Below, piece by piece: positions 35,891 to 46,322 of a stretch of DNA of 64,000 bases (the stretch's first letter is position 1; each line of letters starts with the position of its first letter). Both the position numbers and the translations under genes were made by a program. The DNA is taken from NCBI GenBank assembly GCA_002197995.1, contig NGZR01000003.1, positions 1,612,001 through 1,676,000 on the forward strand, written 5' to 3'. The stretch is from Gaeumannomyces sp. JS-464. Its lineage: Eukaryota > Ascomycota > Sordariomycetes > Magnaporthales > Magnaporthaceae. The notes below the pieces were generated by a model. That model did not search any database. It saw nothing but the letters and a program-made list of their open reading frames with translations, and was not told where the DNA came from.

Positions 35891-36049
35891 CACAGGAGCC
35901 CAATGGTCGAACGGTAAGGGTCTAATGCGCTGTAAAGCGGGACGTTGTCGCACGTCTGGACTGATGGGGTAGGCACTCGTTAGACCCTGAGTTCAACCCC
36001 TACCTTGGGAACAACTCCTGTGTTTTCGCAGTTTTATTCGACTTTTTTT
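35891..36049 (+). ncRNA. Candidate Pol III structured RNA (tRNA relic or new ncRNA)
   Basis: An A-box-like motif TGGTCGAACGG (35904-35914) fits TRGYNNARNNG. A B-box-like motif GTTCAACCC (35991-35999) fits GWTCRANNC. T runs follow at 36022-36026 and 36043-36049 as possible terminators. Nested complementary segments bracket the boxes: CACAGGAG (35891-35898) with CTCCTGTG (36015-36022), CCCAA (35899-35903) with TTGGG (36005-36009), and GGGTCTAA (35918-35925) with TTAGACCC (35980-35987). A small GACGT/ACGTC hairpin lies between. A normal tRNA cloverleaf does not form: the T stem pairs badly and there is no room for a variable loop. It could be a decayed tRNA with an insertion or a distinct Pol III RNA. 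Confidence 0.35.
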
Positions 36050-36790
36050 CTCTTCACCTCTCTACGGCTGCCAACCGGCAATCATTCGGATGATCGGGTG
36101 TTACTACGGGTTAATCTTTTCAGTTGGAAGCATCTGGTAACTAGAAGGAAATCCAAAACATCGATTATCTTTTCCTAGGCACCATTATATAAGCGGTTAC
36201 ACTAAAAGTTGCGCCGGCCTAGCACTAAATATTAGGAATACAAAGAAAAGGCAAGAAGACGCCGACCGTCGTCTTTGTCATTTGCCATACCAATGGCCCC
36301 CTCCTCCGCTATTGTTGTGTCCAGCATACCATCTCCGTCGTATTGACAGCCTCGGTTGTCGAAAGCGAGTCCGGCCGGTAGTTGACGTGTGTATAGGTAG
36401 GTGTGGTATGGCTGAGAACAGAAGAGGCGGGCAAGATTTTGCACCTAGGCTGATCATGGAAGAGAGTGAAAGACGGCTGTCTTTGCTTGTCGACTGCTTC
36501 CGCCAGGGGTGTGTCGTAGAGAGAAGAGAAAGACCCCGTGTGAAGGGGTTTGCTGCTTGATTGTCTTGTGCGTTTCCTTGTTGCTGAACGCTCGCTAGCA
36601 GCTGTCCTTTGGACAGGTTTCGGTTCGGGGCCGCGGCGAGCGAGCAAGGGGAAAGAGTGGTGCGCCGTCTGTTGTCGTCATGCTCTGACTTGGGCTGCCT
36701 GGGCGGAGAGGCGGGGAGAGAGGCGGTTGGGGTGATTTGGACTGTGTCGATCCCCTTGCTCGCTGGTGGGTGCCTGGCGGGACGGTCGAT
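36050..36790. other. Pheromone gene 3' region, no other gene seen
   Basis: AT-rich DNA between the candidate RNA locus and the pheromone stop codon; the right part should be the pheromone gene's 3' untranslated region. Confidence 0.4.
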
Positions 36791-36859
36791 TTACATGACC
36801 GTGCAGCCCTCGACGGGACCCTCGGTGGGGGTGGTGTTCTTGACGTTGTTGGAAGGCAT
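36791..36859 (-). CDS. a-factor-type lipopeptide pheromone precursor (CAAX: CTVM)
   Basis: A 22-residue reading frame, ATG 36859 to TAA 36791. It starts MPSNNVKNTT and ends EGCTVM. The last four residues, Cys-Thr-Val-Met, form a CAAX box for farnesylation, AAX removal and carboxymethylation. Precursors of this kind in filamentous ascomycetes are about 20-25 residues, begin MPS or similar, are rich in Asn/Thr/Pro and end CVVM, CTVM or CSVM. The start context is strong (CTTCAACATGCC). The reading frame stays open upstream into a CT-rich, Met-poor leader, which looks like a long 5' untranslated region, common for pheromone genes. The gene lies alone between the EBP2 and cyanase loci. It would be exported by an Ste6-type transporter and sensed by an Ste3-type (Pre-1) receptor. 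Other short CAAX proteins, such as G-gamma subunits, are much longer. Confidence 0.72.
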   Translation of the reverse strand: MPSNNVKNTTPTEGPVEGCTVM

Positions 36860-37628
36860 GTTGAAGGTGGGTTGTGGGTTGTGACTTGGGAAGTCTCGTG
36901 AAGGTTTGATGATAGCTTTGTGTGGGAAGTCCTTGGAAGCTTGTTGGTGAGGAGGGAGAGGAGGGGGGATTTCTTGGGAGTTTGCGACGCTGTCGGGGTT
37001 GGGAAGAGGGCATTTGGTGATGGGCATCTGCATTCAGGGGTAGTGGTCCCTCTAGTATTGTTGTTGCGACTTAGTATTGTCCCCCAGCGCCACCCACCAC
37101 CGCACCCCACAACAACGACGATGAAGACGGGCGTTTTGGATATATTAGATCCATTCTCGGATGTAGCGTGGTGTCTCATTGCTGATCTTTGAATACTTTT
37201 CGGGTCCAATCCGATTCGTGGCGAGGTCGCATGGCAGCTCGCAGCGGCGCCAAGGCATGTGATTCGATACGCCTGGCAGCAGAAGGGGGAAGAGGAGAGG
37301 AAATGATTGAATTGGACCAATATACACAGATAACAATAACTGCAAACGCACTACTGCTGGCGACCCCGGCCCCGGAGCTTTCATTCCCATTAATCGTCTC
37401 CACTCGCCGATACCATCTGGATCAGAAACGAGTGAAAGGGAGCCTAGAAGAGCGGCATCCTTGGTGTTAGCCAGATGCAGGCCACGAGCAGCGTTTTTGC
37501 TTTCGGGCCTCGACAGCTTCGTCGCATCGGAACCGAGGCAAACTCAGGAACCCGAGCACAAAGGCCACAGGAGAGACACGGTAGATGGATGGGCCAAGTA
37601 GGAACGGGGTAAGAACCCAGGAAAGGAC
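36860..37628. promoter_or_regulatory. Pheromone gene promoter and leader; cyanase 3' flank
   Basis: The minus-strand sequence immediately upstream of 36859 is pyrimidine-rich (about 36900-36990), consistent with a long leader. No other gene is seen. Confidence 0.45.
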
Positions 37629-38165
37629 TCACCACTTGCCCCTCAGGGTGATGACAACCCACGGGGCGCCCGCCTCGTCCACCTCCTTCTCGACCTTTGT
37701 GTTGAAGCAGATGGCGCTCATGATGCCGTCGCCAAACTTCTCGTTCAGCACGGCCTTGTACGCGTACCCGTAGTTCTGCACCACCTCGTACAGCCGGTAG
37801 ATGAGCGGCTCGACGGGCGGCATGGGGCCCGAGCGGCCCCTGTCTGGGCACGACGTCATCTTGGACAGGTGCTCGCGCGGGACGCCCAGCAGGGCCGACA
37901 GCTTCTCGACGTCCTCGTCCGACGCCTGCACCTGGCCGTAGAAGAGCCCCGCGACCGCGACCTCGCTGCGGCCCAGGCGCTGCGCGATGGCCTCGAAGCT
38001 GAGGTTCTGGGCCGTCTTGGCGGCGAACAGATCCTGCGAGTACTTGGGCAGGCGGTCGGCCAGAGAGTCCTGGGGGTTTCATTGTGTAGGTGTGAGCGGC
38101 CGGGTGTTCTGCTGGGTAAAGGCACGTGTACTTACGTCAAGGGTGGCAAGTCTTGGTGCAGACAT
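37629..38165 (-). CDS. cynS: Cyanate hydratase (cyanase)
   Basis: Converts cyanate and bicarbonate to ammonia and carbon dioxide; a cytosolic decamer. Exon 1 (38165-38136) codes [11 protein letters not shown] 66-base intron (38135-38070) starts GTAAGT. Exon 2 (38069-37629) opens [18 protein letters not shown] and holds the helix-turn-helix-like N-domain with [19 protein letters not shown]. The catalytic C-domain has the Arg and Glu in [14 protein letters not shown] and the Ser in DGIMSAICF, matching the catalytic triad of bacterial cyanase. It ends VVITLRGKW. The 157-residue length is normal. No frameshift is present, in contrast to several neighbours. Confidence 0.96.
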
Positions 38166-38900
38166 TGTGAGGAGGTGTGTATGTCTGGGTGGCTACCTAT
38201 GGGTCAGGAAACTGAGGAGTATGGAGGAGAAGGCTGGTAAAGTGAAAGGAACTGAATCTATATTTCAGACCCAATGGCAATAGGTATGCGAGAGTAATGG
38301 GAGTGTAGATACAGAAAAGCAATGATTCCGATGCAGAACTCGGTCGCAGTTTTATAATCGTGCATCTGCCCGCTAGCCAGCCGTGTAAACACGCTCCAGG
38401 CCCTTAGGTAATGACATCCATCGACCACAAGAGCGACCCCGCACAGCATCCCGTGATCCCGTCTTTTCCACGGGCCCGTCCGGAGTTATGCCGGAGTCTC
38501 GGCAAGGGACCCGGTTTCCACGCCGTGATTAGAATCATGGCCCAGAAAGCTCCCTGAAAAGCCCCGGGATTAGGCTGGAAAGGGTTGGATTTCCCGCCTC
38601 ATGTGTCAGCGCGCGAGGTAGCGACGTTGACTTCAGCATACACAAGGCGTCTGAGCCAAACCCCGCTGCAGTAAAAAGCCGCATGCGCAACACAGCACAA
38701 CTGAATTTAGCCTTCCTGTGCTACTGCGGCCTTTGGTCATGACAGCTAACTGGCCTTTCTCCGGGGACTGAAATTCCTTAGGATACACGTCGTCCGGAAG
38801 ATTTCCATCCATCTCAGAAGCGACGATATCGGCAGAGTTTGGAAGTGCGCAACTGGTCCCCGTTATTTACGCCCCCAACACGGGGCTCGGCAATGCCCCC
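38166..38900. other. Cyanase promoter side; no gene seen
   Basis: About 730 bases between the cyanase start and the AIM6 stop. No coding region or RNA gene recognised. Confidence 0.4.
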
Positions 38901-40387
38901 TCAAAATGGCCACACCTTGGTCCAATCCTTTCTAGACGCCGATCTAAGGTCATCGACGTTGAGCAGGTCGACGCCCGCCTTGGCCAGGCTGGACCAGACG
39001 CTGTTGCGCACGTGGATGGGCCAGGCGGGGAGGTCCCAGTAGCGCGCCTTGAGCCCCTTTTTGTGCGCCGCCGCTACCTGCTCGCGCAGCTTGCGCTGCT
39101 GGCCGGGGTGCAGGCCGCCGAGCCAGGCGGAGCCGATGGACTTGCCGAACGGGGCGCTGGCGTAGTACGAGTTTGTCGAGTCGTACCTCGACCCCTTGTC
39201 GTCCCCGAGCTGGTCCAGCGGCGCGTCGAAGAAGTAGTCGCGGTACGTCGAGTTGGCCACCAGCACGTCAAAGGGCGTGTTGCCCGTGCCGACCACGGTG
39301 ACGGGGCCGTAGGTGACCTTGCCGTTGTCGAAGCGGCTCAGCCACCCCCGGCTGCGCAGCGGCTCCAGCTCGCGCACGACCTCGCGCCACGTGCCGGCGC
39401 CGTCCGTCTTGACGTCGACGACGCAGCAGCCAGCGCTCTGGGCCGGGTCGACATCGAAGACGCCGCGGCGGGACTCGTTGTAGAACCGGTGCGACGGGTT
39501 CTGGCGCTCGAGGATGCGGACGAGCGGGTCGACGTAGAGCGACCGGAAGGTGCGGTTGGGCTGCAGCGCCGCCGTCTCGTGGCCGATGAGCAGCGTGTCG
39601 TTGCCGGCCGCGTCGAGCAGCCACACGTCGGCCTCGACGCCGATGCAGCCCGCGTGCAGCGCCGAGAAGAGCGGGACCTTGCGCCAGTAGTCGTTGTGCG
39701 AGTGGCACGGGACCGGCTGCACGTCGCGCAGGAAGTCGGTCGGGTACCAGGCGAGGCCTTCGGTGCCCGTGCCCGGCTTGCCCCAGTTGGAGAAGATGCT
39801 GTCCGGGTCGTCGTCGTGATCCCACGCACGGCTCGAGGCGAAGAGCAGGATGTTGAGTATCAGAAGCACAACCCTGGAGCGGACGGGGTCAGCTAGCTGC
39901 GCACTCGATCCCAGACAATACAGGGGGAAACCTACAGTAATGCGATACCGCAGACAATGCTGCAGACAAGCCAGCGCATCCCCCGCCGGCGTCTGAGCTC
40001 CGAGATGGTGACCTCCTCGTCGACGTAAACCGTGTCGGACCTCGCGTCGTCAAAGTACTCGCTGTTGGCGAGCAGCGGATCGCACTCGAGCTTCTTACCC
40101 CCACGTATCCTCCAGCTGCTGGCGATGTGCCTGGTCGGCGTGCTGCACATGTGCCTTGTGGGCGAGAAGCTCAGGGGGCTGTTTTTGCCGGGCGAGAACA
40201 GGCCGCGTCGTGGACTCGGCAAGCCCTCCTCGACCGCTGTGCTGGGCGTCGAGGTCGCTGATTTCCTGTCTCTCAAGAAAGATGTAGGCTGCTCCAGGCC
40301 CGAGAGGCTGATTGCCCCGGGCGCCTTCACGTCGCCCGCGCTGGTGACTGCTGGCGGAGATGCCGTGTCGGCTGCAGGGGTCGCCAT
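38901..40387 (-). CDS. AIM6: Aim6-like, GDPD/PI-PLC-like membrane-anchored protein
   Basis: Family known in yeast as altered inheritance of mitochondria 6, related to glycerophosphodiester phosphodiesterases; the reaction is unproven. Exon 1 (40387-39936) is a cytosolic, Ser/Pro-rich region ending in a basic stretch and the start of a membrane helix (WLVCSIVCGIAL). A 62-base intron (39935-39874) splits the helix, which continues VVLLILNILLFA in exon 2 (39873-38901). The catalytic-like domain begins with VPCHSHNDYWR and includes GVEADVWLL, HETAALQPNRTFRSLYVDPL, GVFDVDPAQS, VVDVKTDG and RYWDLPAWP. It ends KAGVDLLNVDDL. About 474 residues, in the usual range. No frameshift is required. Confidence 0.9.
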
Positions 40388-42456
40388 TTCGATTGTTGTT
40401 GGTCCTTTGGGCAGCCTCCCAAGCGGCCCGCTCTACGCTGTGGCCGGAGCAAAATTGCACAATCGTGTTTGTTTCTTTCTCAAGTCCTTTTTCGGTCACC
40501 GAGTCTAATGATTTTACTTTTCTGCGACGGCGTGCGTGTAGGGGTATTTTTGAGGAAGCGCAAGGACGGAGGGCGCTGCTACCGCCAGCGCCGGTGCTCC
40601 GCGGACGGACGAGCTTCAAAGGTTAGCGCAAGCAGAGGGCGGATGGGCGGAGAGTCCAGACCCGGAAAGACGCCAAATGCGGGCTGCTTCAACTCTCAGC
40701 TCAGCCGCATCGCATTCCCACTTTGGTGTCGGCCAGGTTGGTCCTAGTTCAGGTGTTGGCTGTGCGCAGAACAAGCAGCGTGGTGTCCAAGGCACAGCAG
40801 GATATTACTGCGCGCACTTCGAACCCACGGACGTTACTACTAAGTATATCGTACATATAAATAAGTAATTTGGCATGATCATGCGGGCTGCTGCGTCCGT
40901 TTGGGCGACAGCGAAACAAGCATCCAGGTTCCCGCGCTTGATTGGAGATGGTTCACGGGTAGACCCTGGTGGGCTGGAAGGTGGGCCACACACCACTATG
41001 TGCGTCGTCATTCCTGGGCGCCGCGGATTCCAGCTGTGGGGACCATTTGACGTTGCCCAAATAAAAGGATAAACCTTACGACCGGGGTAGTGATATTCCC
41101 AAGCTGGATGCTTTGAGGATAGAGGATACAGGAAACTATATAGGAAGCAGGGGGAAACCTCGCAGGTGGTGGGAATGGATGTTTGAAACAGGAAAGTCGA
41201 CCTGTAGGAGTTGTTGAAGAGCACTTGAACTCGAGACTTTTCCTGTCAACACCCGCTTAACCCCACGGTCGCATGACAAGGGTCACCAGCTGCCTGGGTC
41301 TGGGACCAGCCCATTTTTATTTGCAAGTGTCTATGGGAGATGGGCGGCATCCCTGCCGCCGACTGAGAAGTCATCAATCTGTACGCGACTGTTTGGCCAG
41401 TTCTTCTGAGTTCCCCTTTCTTTGCCGAGCCCTCGTGTATTAGCTGCGAAGTACCGCATGCGTCTTCTCAGTAGCGTGATCTTGACCCGCAGGGACTCGA
41501 GGGCGGCAACATTATCTGATCAGATGGCGGGAAGGAGGAGTGTATGCAGGGGCGACCTTCTCGCGTGGTCCGAGGCTCTCTGACCTGCAAACATCGACGG
41601 CCAACTTACTACATGGTAGGTACCACCTACTTACAAGGTAGTATTGCCATCTTTTTTCTACGCGCGCCGTTTATCCAGCTATGAAAACAAAGCCATGGGT
41701 CGAATGCCCAGCTGGTAGAACGCTATCCTAATAAGGATCGTGTTTGGCAACTCCCGTTGACTGAGCCCTGACCTCTGCCTGTTTAATGACCGCCCACCGT
41801 TGGCGCCTCACCTCTCCTGCTGTTCCTATATCTCCAGACGTGAATGCACATGTGCCGCCAATGTTCGATTTTACATCGTTTCTACTCTAAATAACTGCAT
41901 TCTGTTCCTGTCCAATATGTCCGACGCCGTGGTGACGAGGCCGCCGTTGGTGTCCGGGAACGTGCCCTGGCCAGTAGAGCAGCCAGTATACCAACCAAGC
42001 CAACGCCGCTGAGTGGTCGTGGATATTTCTTGGAGGTTTGCCAAGCATTGACCCTTCCATCTCACAATATTGCCCTGAGAGATCTTCTGCTGATGCTGCC
42101 AGCCAGTAGAAGCGAATGTGGCCTCCGCTTTTAGCATGCATCCGTCCAAGATGATCATGTTGCCGAGACTCTTGTATTGGCCACACACCCGATTGGAAGC
42201 TGCCGTTGAGACAGCCTCCTATCCGCTCACGGCTCTTGGGGGTTGGCCGGTTACACAAGGAAGGAAGATCTACAGAACACCGCCCCAGTCGATCCCTTCT
42301 TGGCATTCTGACCATTTCTTGGACTTCGATTTGGTCGTCTTTTCCCCGTCGTTCTCATTTTCTTCTTCTTTTTCTTTTTCTTTCTCGTCCTACTTCCTTT
42401 CATACGGCAATTTTTGCATTCAGTTAACGGCTTCGAGATACCAAAACACAGCAACC
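40388..42456. other. About 2 kb without a convincing gene
   Basis: More AT-rich than the flanks. The left end is the AIM6 promoter side. A tRNA-like fragment lies near 41693-41763. A 106-codon frame at 41871-42188 (-) has no motif or partner I can support. The block may be decayed accessory DNA. Confidence 0.4.
41693..41763 (+). other. tRNA-like fragment
   Basis: Resembles a tRNA D-arm (CCCAGCTGGTAGAACGC) followed by an anticodon-like hairpin ATCC-TAATAA-GGAT. The loop is one base short and there is no good B box or acceptor stem. Probably a relic, possibly of tRNA-Ile (AAT). Confidence 0.2.
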
Positions 42457-44445
42457 ATGTCCTCGGAAACCGTTTACACCGGCGTGTGGAGAAACTACCG
42501 TACGTTGACCTCGTGCTACTAATGACACATACCAGATATCTGTATAACTGGTTGGCTAACAAACTCCGTTAGATGGCGACGGGTCTACTCTCACCTTGAC
42601 CGTCTCCCAAGACGTGGGTGGTATACTCACAGCATTTCTGGCCCTGTTCGTGAGCATGTCACAGGGCCATCTATGGTCAATCGTATGCTTTTTCGTCCAC
42701 CAGTTCCGCTCGACGCCGGCGTCGCAACGTTCCGGGCTTTACCACCAAAGGTAGCCCCTCCTGCGAAATAGTGCCTCCGCGGCATCGACCACACGGGTAT
42801 TGATCAGAATGGCGTTCACGTGGAGGGGGAAGTCACCCAAAGTTATCCGCAGCTCAATGGCCCTCATTTTGGTCGCTGGCGTTTTCCTCGCCCTGCTTAC
42901 GGCTTCATCGCTCCTTTCCTCAAGGCTCCAGATGGTAGGAGGCGACGTGCTCCTGACAGGACAAGGCTGCGGCTGGATAGGGTACCACCCCCAAGAGAGC
43001 TATAACGAGAGCTTCCAGGCGCAGACTATTGGGGCGAGGCGGTCTTTCGATCTCGCTTCAGAGTACGGAGAGGTTTGCTATGGCCCGACGGCAGATGCCT
43101 CGGAACCAAGCGCCTGCAAGAATTTCCCCAGCAACAAAGTGGCCGTCACCATGCGTGCGAACGTCCCCTGTCCCTCTGCCGCCGACGTTTGTACCGAGCC
43201 CAACAAGCCATCATGCTGGATTCCGGCTCGATCGATTCCAACGACCATCTCGGCGTCAACAGCCCGCCGGATGACCGAATAAGCTACCAAAAGATGATCA
43301 CTTGTGCCCCAATCAAAGCGGAGGACTATTCCAGCCCATGGGACACAAAAGTGCCAACAGGGCGTCCCACATCCGGCCGTTTCTATGTGGGCAGACCCTC
43401 CGTTGCAACCCCAGGTATCGGTTACAAAACCTATTATCTTTGGGGCGCTGCCAGGCAGAACTTTCCATGGGCAGTGAGCAACAAGACGACGGGCACGGCC
43501 TACAATTTGCAGTAAGGAGATGATACCCTAGAACCCTCCGCATATCGAGACAAAGAGACTAACATGGGGTCGATTATCCATCCGCCTAGATCCATCACAT
43601 CCTTTGCCTACAACCACGATGGACCCAAAAACGGGACGTCGGCTTTTTGGAATCCCATTCCCCAGCTCGTGGTCCAGAACGCAGATGTGACCCTGTTAAT
43701 CCTTCAGAACGAGGCGAGATATCAAGGTCCCGTCCGGGATCCTTGGTTCCGCGCCACGAACACGCTGCCGAAGGACGATCTCGAGTATTCTTATCTCAAT
43801 GCCTACCAACCCGATGCGAAGTCCTCTGTCGTCGCCTGCACAGAGCAGTATCAGATATGTACCCCCACGGCGTGCACCGGCTTCGACGGCACGCGCCAAC
43901 TCGGGACACGGATCAACATCGAGCTCAACAAGCAGCAGTCGGCCGTGCGCGACCTGATATACAAGCACGAGAGAAACAGGATGGACACGCTGGTCAAGAG
44001 CGGCCCGCGGCTGCGCGCCGCCGGCTCCGTCGAGCGCGCCGAGGGCACGCTGGACGGCAGCGAGCGCCGCGTCAAATCCAACACCATCCCGCCCAACCAG
44101 TGGCACGTCGAGATCTCCAGCCTGTTCAACACCACCATGGCGTGGCTACAGCTCCAGGCCGCAGAGCACGCGGCGGGGCCGCCGGGAATCCCCGTGCCGG
44201 CCGCAAACGGCAGCGACGTCACCTTTGACCTGCGAAGCTTCGTCGACACGCAGAGCGTCAGGTGGCGGCGGCCGACGTGCTGCCGGGCGCGGGTGCGGAA
44301 CCTGCGGCACGCCAACTTCGCCTTCGCCCCCTTCGTGACGATAATAGCCGTGGGCCTCCTCGTGATGCTCGCCAACCTTTTCTGCATCCCCGGTGCCGTG
44401 TTTTGGCTGCAGGGCAAACTCAAGACGGGCTCGAAGCGTCAGCAT

Positions 44446-44478
<33 letters not shown>

Positions 44479-44739
44479 TGGGCGCAGGGACATTTGTTCA
44501 TGATCCAGCGCGACAGGCTCGAGGCGGACGGGATCGGGCCCTGGGAGGTCGGCGATGGCGGCGAGATACCGTGGGTGGCCGTCCCGCAGAGCGAGCGGGT
44601 GTCGTTGGTTGACCGTGACAAGACCGACAGTGGCGCACAGGACGGGGTGGAGACGCCCCGTGACGACAGGAGGGCCAGCGCTGACACCAGCGAGGGCCGC
44701 AATAGGCAGAGTAGTGAGCAGGTCGAAACGGCGTCATAA
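42457..44739 (+). CDS. Multi-pass/secreted-loop fungal membrane protein, damaged
   Basis: A fungal family I know only as hypothetical. Exon 1 (42457-42499) codes MSSETVYTGVWRNY. A 73-base intron with a CTAAC branch leads to exon 2 (42573-43511), with TLTVSQDVGGILTAFLALF and SIVCFFVHQFR, then a membrane segment SSMALILVAGVFLALLTASS. A large, probably extracellular, Cys-containing region follows. A second 78-base intron (43512-43589, donor GTAAGG, CTAAC branch) joins YNLQ to SITSFAYN. The last membrane segment FVTIIAVGLLVMLANLFCIP precedes a poly-Gln tract and an acidic tail. Two lesions are seen: an in-frame TAG at 42752-42754 where the neighbouring residues suggest Gln, and a one-base deletion near 43210. 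The gene may be a recent pseudogene or may contain base-call errors. Confidence 0.6.
44444..44474 (+). repeat. CAG repeat coding poly-Gln
   Basis: About 10 consecutive CAG codons just inside the cytosolic tail of the membrane protein ending at 44739. Confidence 0.9.
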
Positions 44740-44772
44740 AAACTGGCCGTAGTAGCTCTTTAGTCCCACAAC

Positions 44773-45943
44773 CTATCTAGTTTCGGAGTCATCACTATGT
44801 ACGGACTCGCCGCCTTCGGTGCCTGAAGAGTCGGTATCGGTGGCCTCATCCTCCTCATCCTCGTCTTCTTCATCATCCTCGTCATCGATCCCGAGCCTCT
44901 CCCTCTTGTCTTTCTCAATCTCTTTCATCTCCATTTTCCTCGCTTTCCTCTCGTCCCTGTCGGCCTCTTCTGCCAGCCTGTACCTCTCGGCCTCGTCCGC
45001 GGCCATCTTGTCCAGCAGCGCCGAGAACTCCTCGTCCTCGGCCCTGCTGAGCTCCTGCTCCGCCCGCGCGAGCTCCACGAGCTCGGTCCTCTCAGCGTCG
45101 TTGAGCTGCTTGATCTTGTCGGCCAGCTGGGCCCGCATCTCGGGTCCGAGGCGCTCCTTCTCCTCGCGGTACCCGGGAAGCTCGGCCTCCGAGTCGGCCG
45201 AGACGTAGTCGTCGTCTACCGCTGCCGTCCAGTACGCCGAGCTGACCTGCTCCTGCCACTCGGTTTCTTCTGGCGTCGTGTACAGATCCATGGCCCACTT
45301 GACCGGGCCCTCGGCCTCGTCGGTGTCGGTCCCTGGGTTCCGGCACAGGAAGTAAGCCGGGTCGTGCTTCTTCGCCACGGGCTCTGCCCCGAGACCAGTC
45401 GCAGCAGCGCCATCCAGATCACTGGTCTGGTACATGTTGTAGACGAGGGTGAGTGCGCGTTTCCCAAGGCTGCTCACATCCACCGACATCAGCTCGCCGA
45501 TCGTGGACATAGCCCCGTCTGTGGCCTGGGTAATAGGGGGTTTCCTCTTGTCAGCTTGGAGCGTATGCCTCGAGAATAACAGGAGGAGAACTGACATCTC
45601 TGATGTTCTGCGCCATGATCTCTGGAGTCGGGCGGTTCAGGATGATGTTGCGCTGCCGTTCTGTGAGCGAGGTCGGGTCTGCAAATGCCTTTCCCAAGAC
45701 ATCACAGCGGCTGAAGAGCAGGATGCGCTCGAGCTTCGAGAGCGACTTGTTGTCTTTGGACGCCTTCCTGTACAGCACGTCCGAGATCTCCGGCTCCCCT
45801 TTCAGGAGATCGGCGAGATTGCCGGCCGCCTTCTGCCCGCCTATTTGAAGAGCCGCCATTTCCTCGGTGACTGCATCGGCGGCTTGGCCGGAAGCCGCAG
45901 CAGCAGCAGCCGCCGCTCTGGCCTGGCTCCGAGTGACGACCAT
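44773..45943 (-). CDS. Unrecognised acidic coiled-coil protein
   Basis: No family recognised. Exon 1 (45943-45596) starts MVVTRSQARAAAAAAAASGQ and ends RPTPEIMAQNIRD. A 70-base intron (45595-45526, donor GTCAGT, acceptor CCCAG) joins to ATDGAMSTIGELMSVDVSS. Later motifs include ALTLVYNMYQTSD, PAYFLCRNPGTDTDEAEG and WAMDLYTTPEETEWQEQ. The last 130 residues are a charged heptad-rich helix (LADKIKQLNDAERTELVELA) followed by an Asp/Glu run and a Ser/Asp tail. About 366 residues. The frame is clean. It converges on the damaged membrane gene, only 33 bases between the two stop codons. Confidence 0.7.
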
Positions 45944-46322
45944 TGTGTGTTATTTGGGCCTGAATATAATTTGGGCTCGGGATCTCCTGGGCATCGATTA
46001 GCTTGCTGTGGATGAGTGGCCCCTTTATATCTCGGTGCCTACCACCTATTTGAAACGGTTGGCGGTGAAAAAAAAAGACGATGGGAGTTGAGGCTTTCTT
46101 GCCGTGGAGCACTGCTGCCTGAAGCCCGCCACGTTTATTCAGCGACGCCAACGGAGTTGTGCTGTTGGTTACTTGGGGCAGCACATGAGGCCTATCACGC
46201 TCTTGTGGGTTCGACTATCCGCATCCCTGATCTTTGATTGACGAGGCAAGGATGCGGGGCGAGCCCGATGGGGTAGCTTGGCATGCGACGCTACTGCAGG
46301 TTAGCGAAGAACGACGGGGACG
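45944..46322. other. Short intergenic region, no gene seen
   Basis: Promoter side of the coiled-coil gene and 3' flank of the degenerate HET gene. A B-box-like GGTTCGACT occurs at about 46206-46214 without a partner A box at tRNA distance. Confidence 0.35.

Noticed and set aside
41871..42188. A 106-codon minus-strand open frame with even composition
   Set aside because: No recognisable motif, signal peptide or splice structure, and it lies in AT-richer DNA beside a tRNA-like fragment; not enough to call a gene.
46197..46222. B-box-like GGTTCGACT as a tRNA gene
   Set aside because: The loop would be ten bases and there is no A box or acceptor stem at the right distance.
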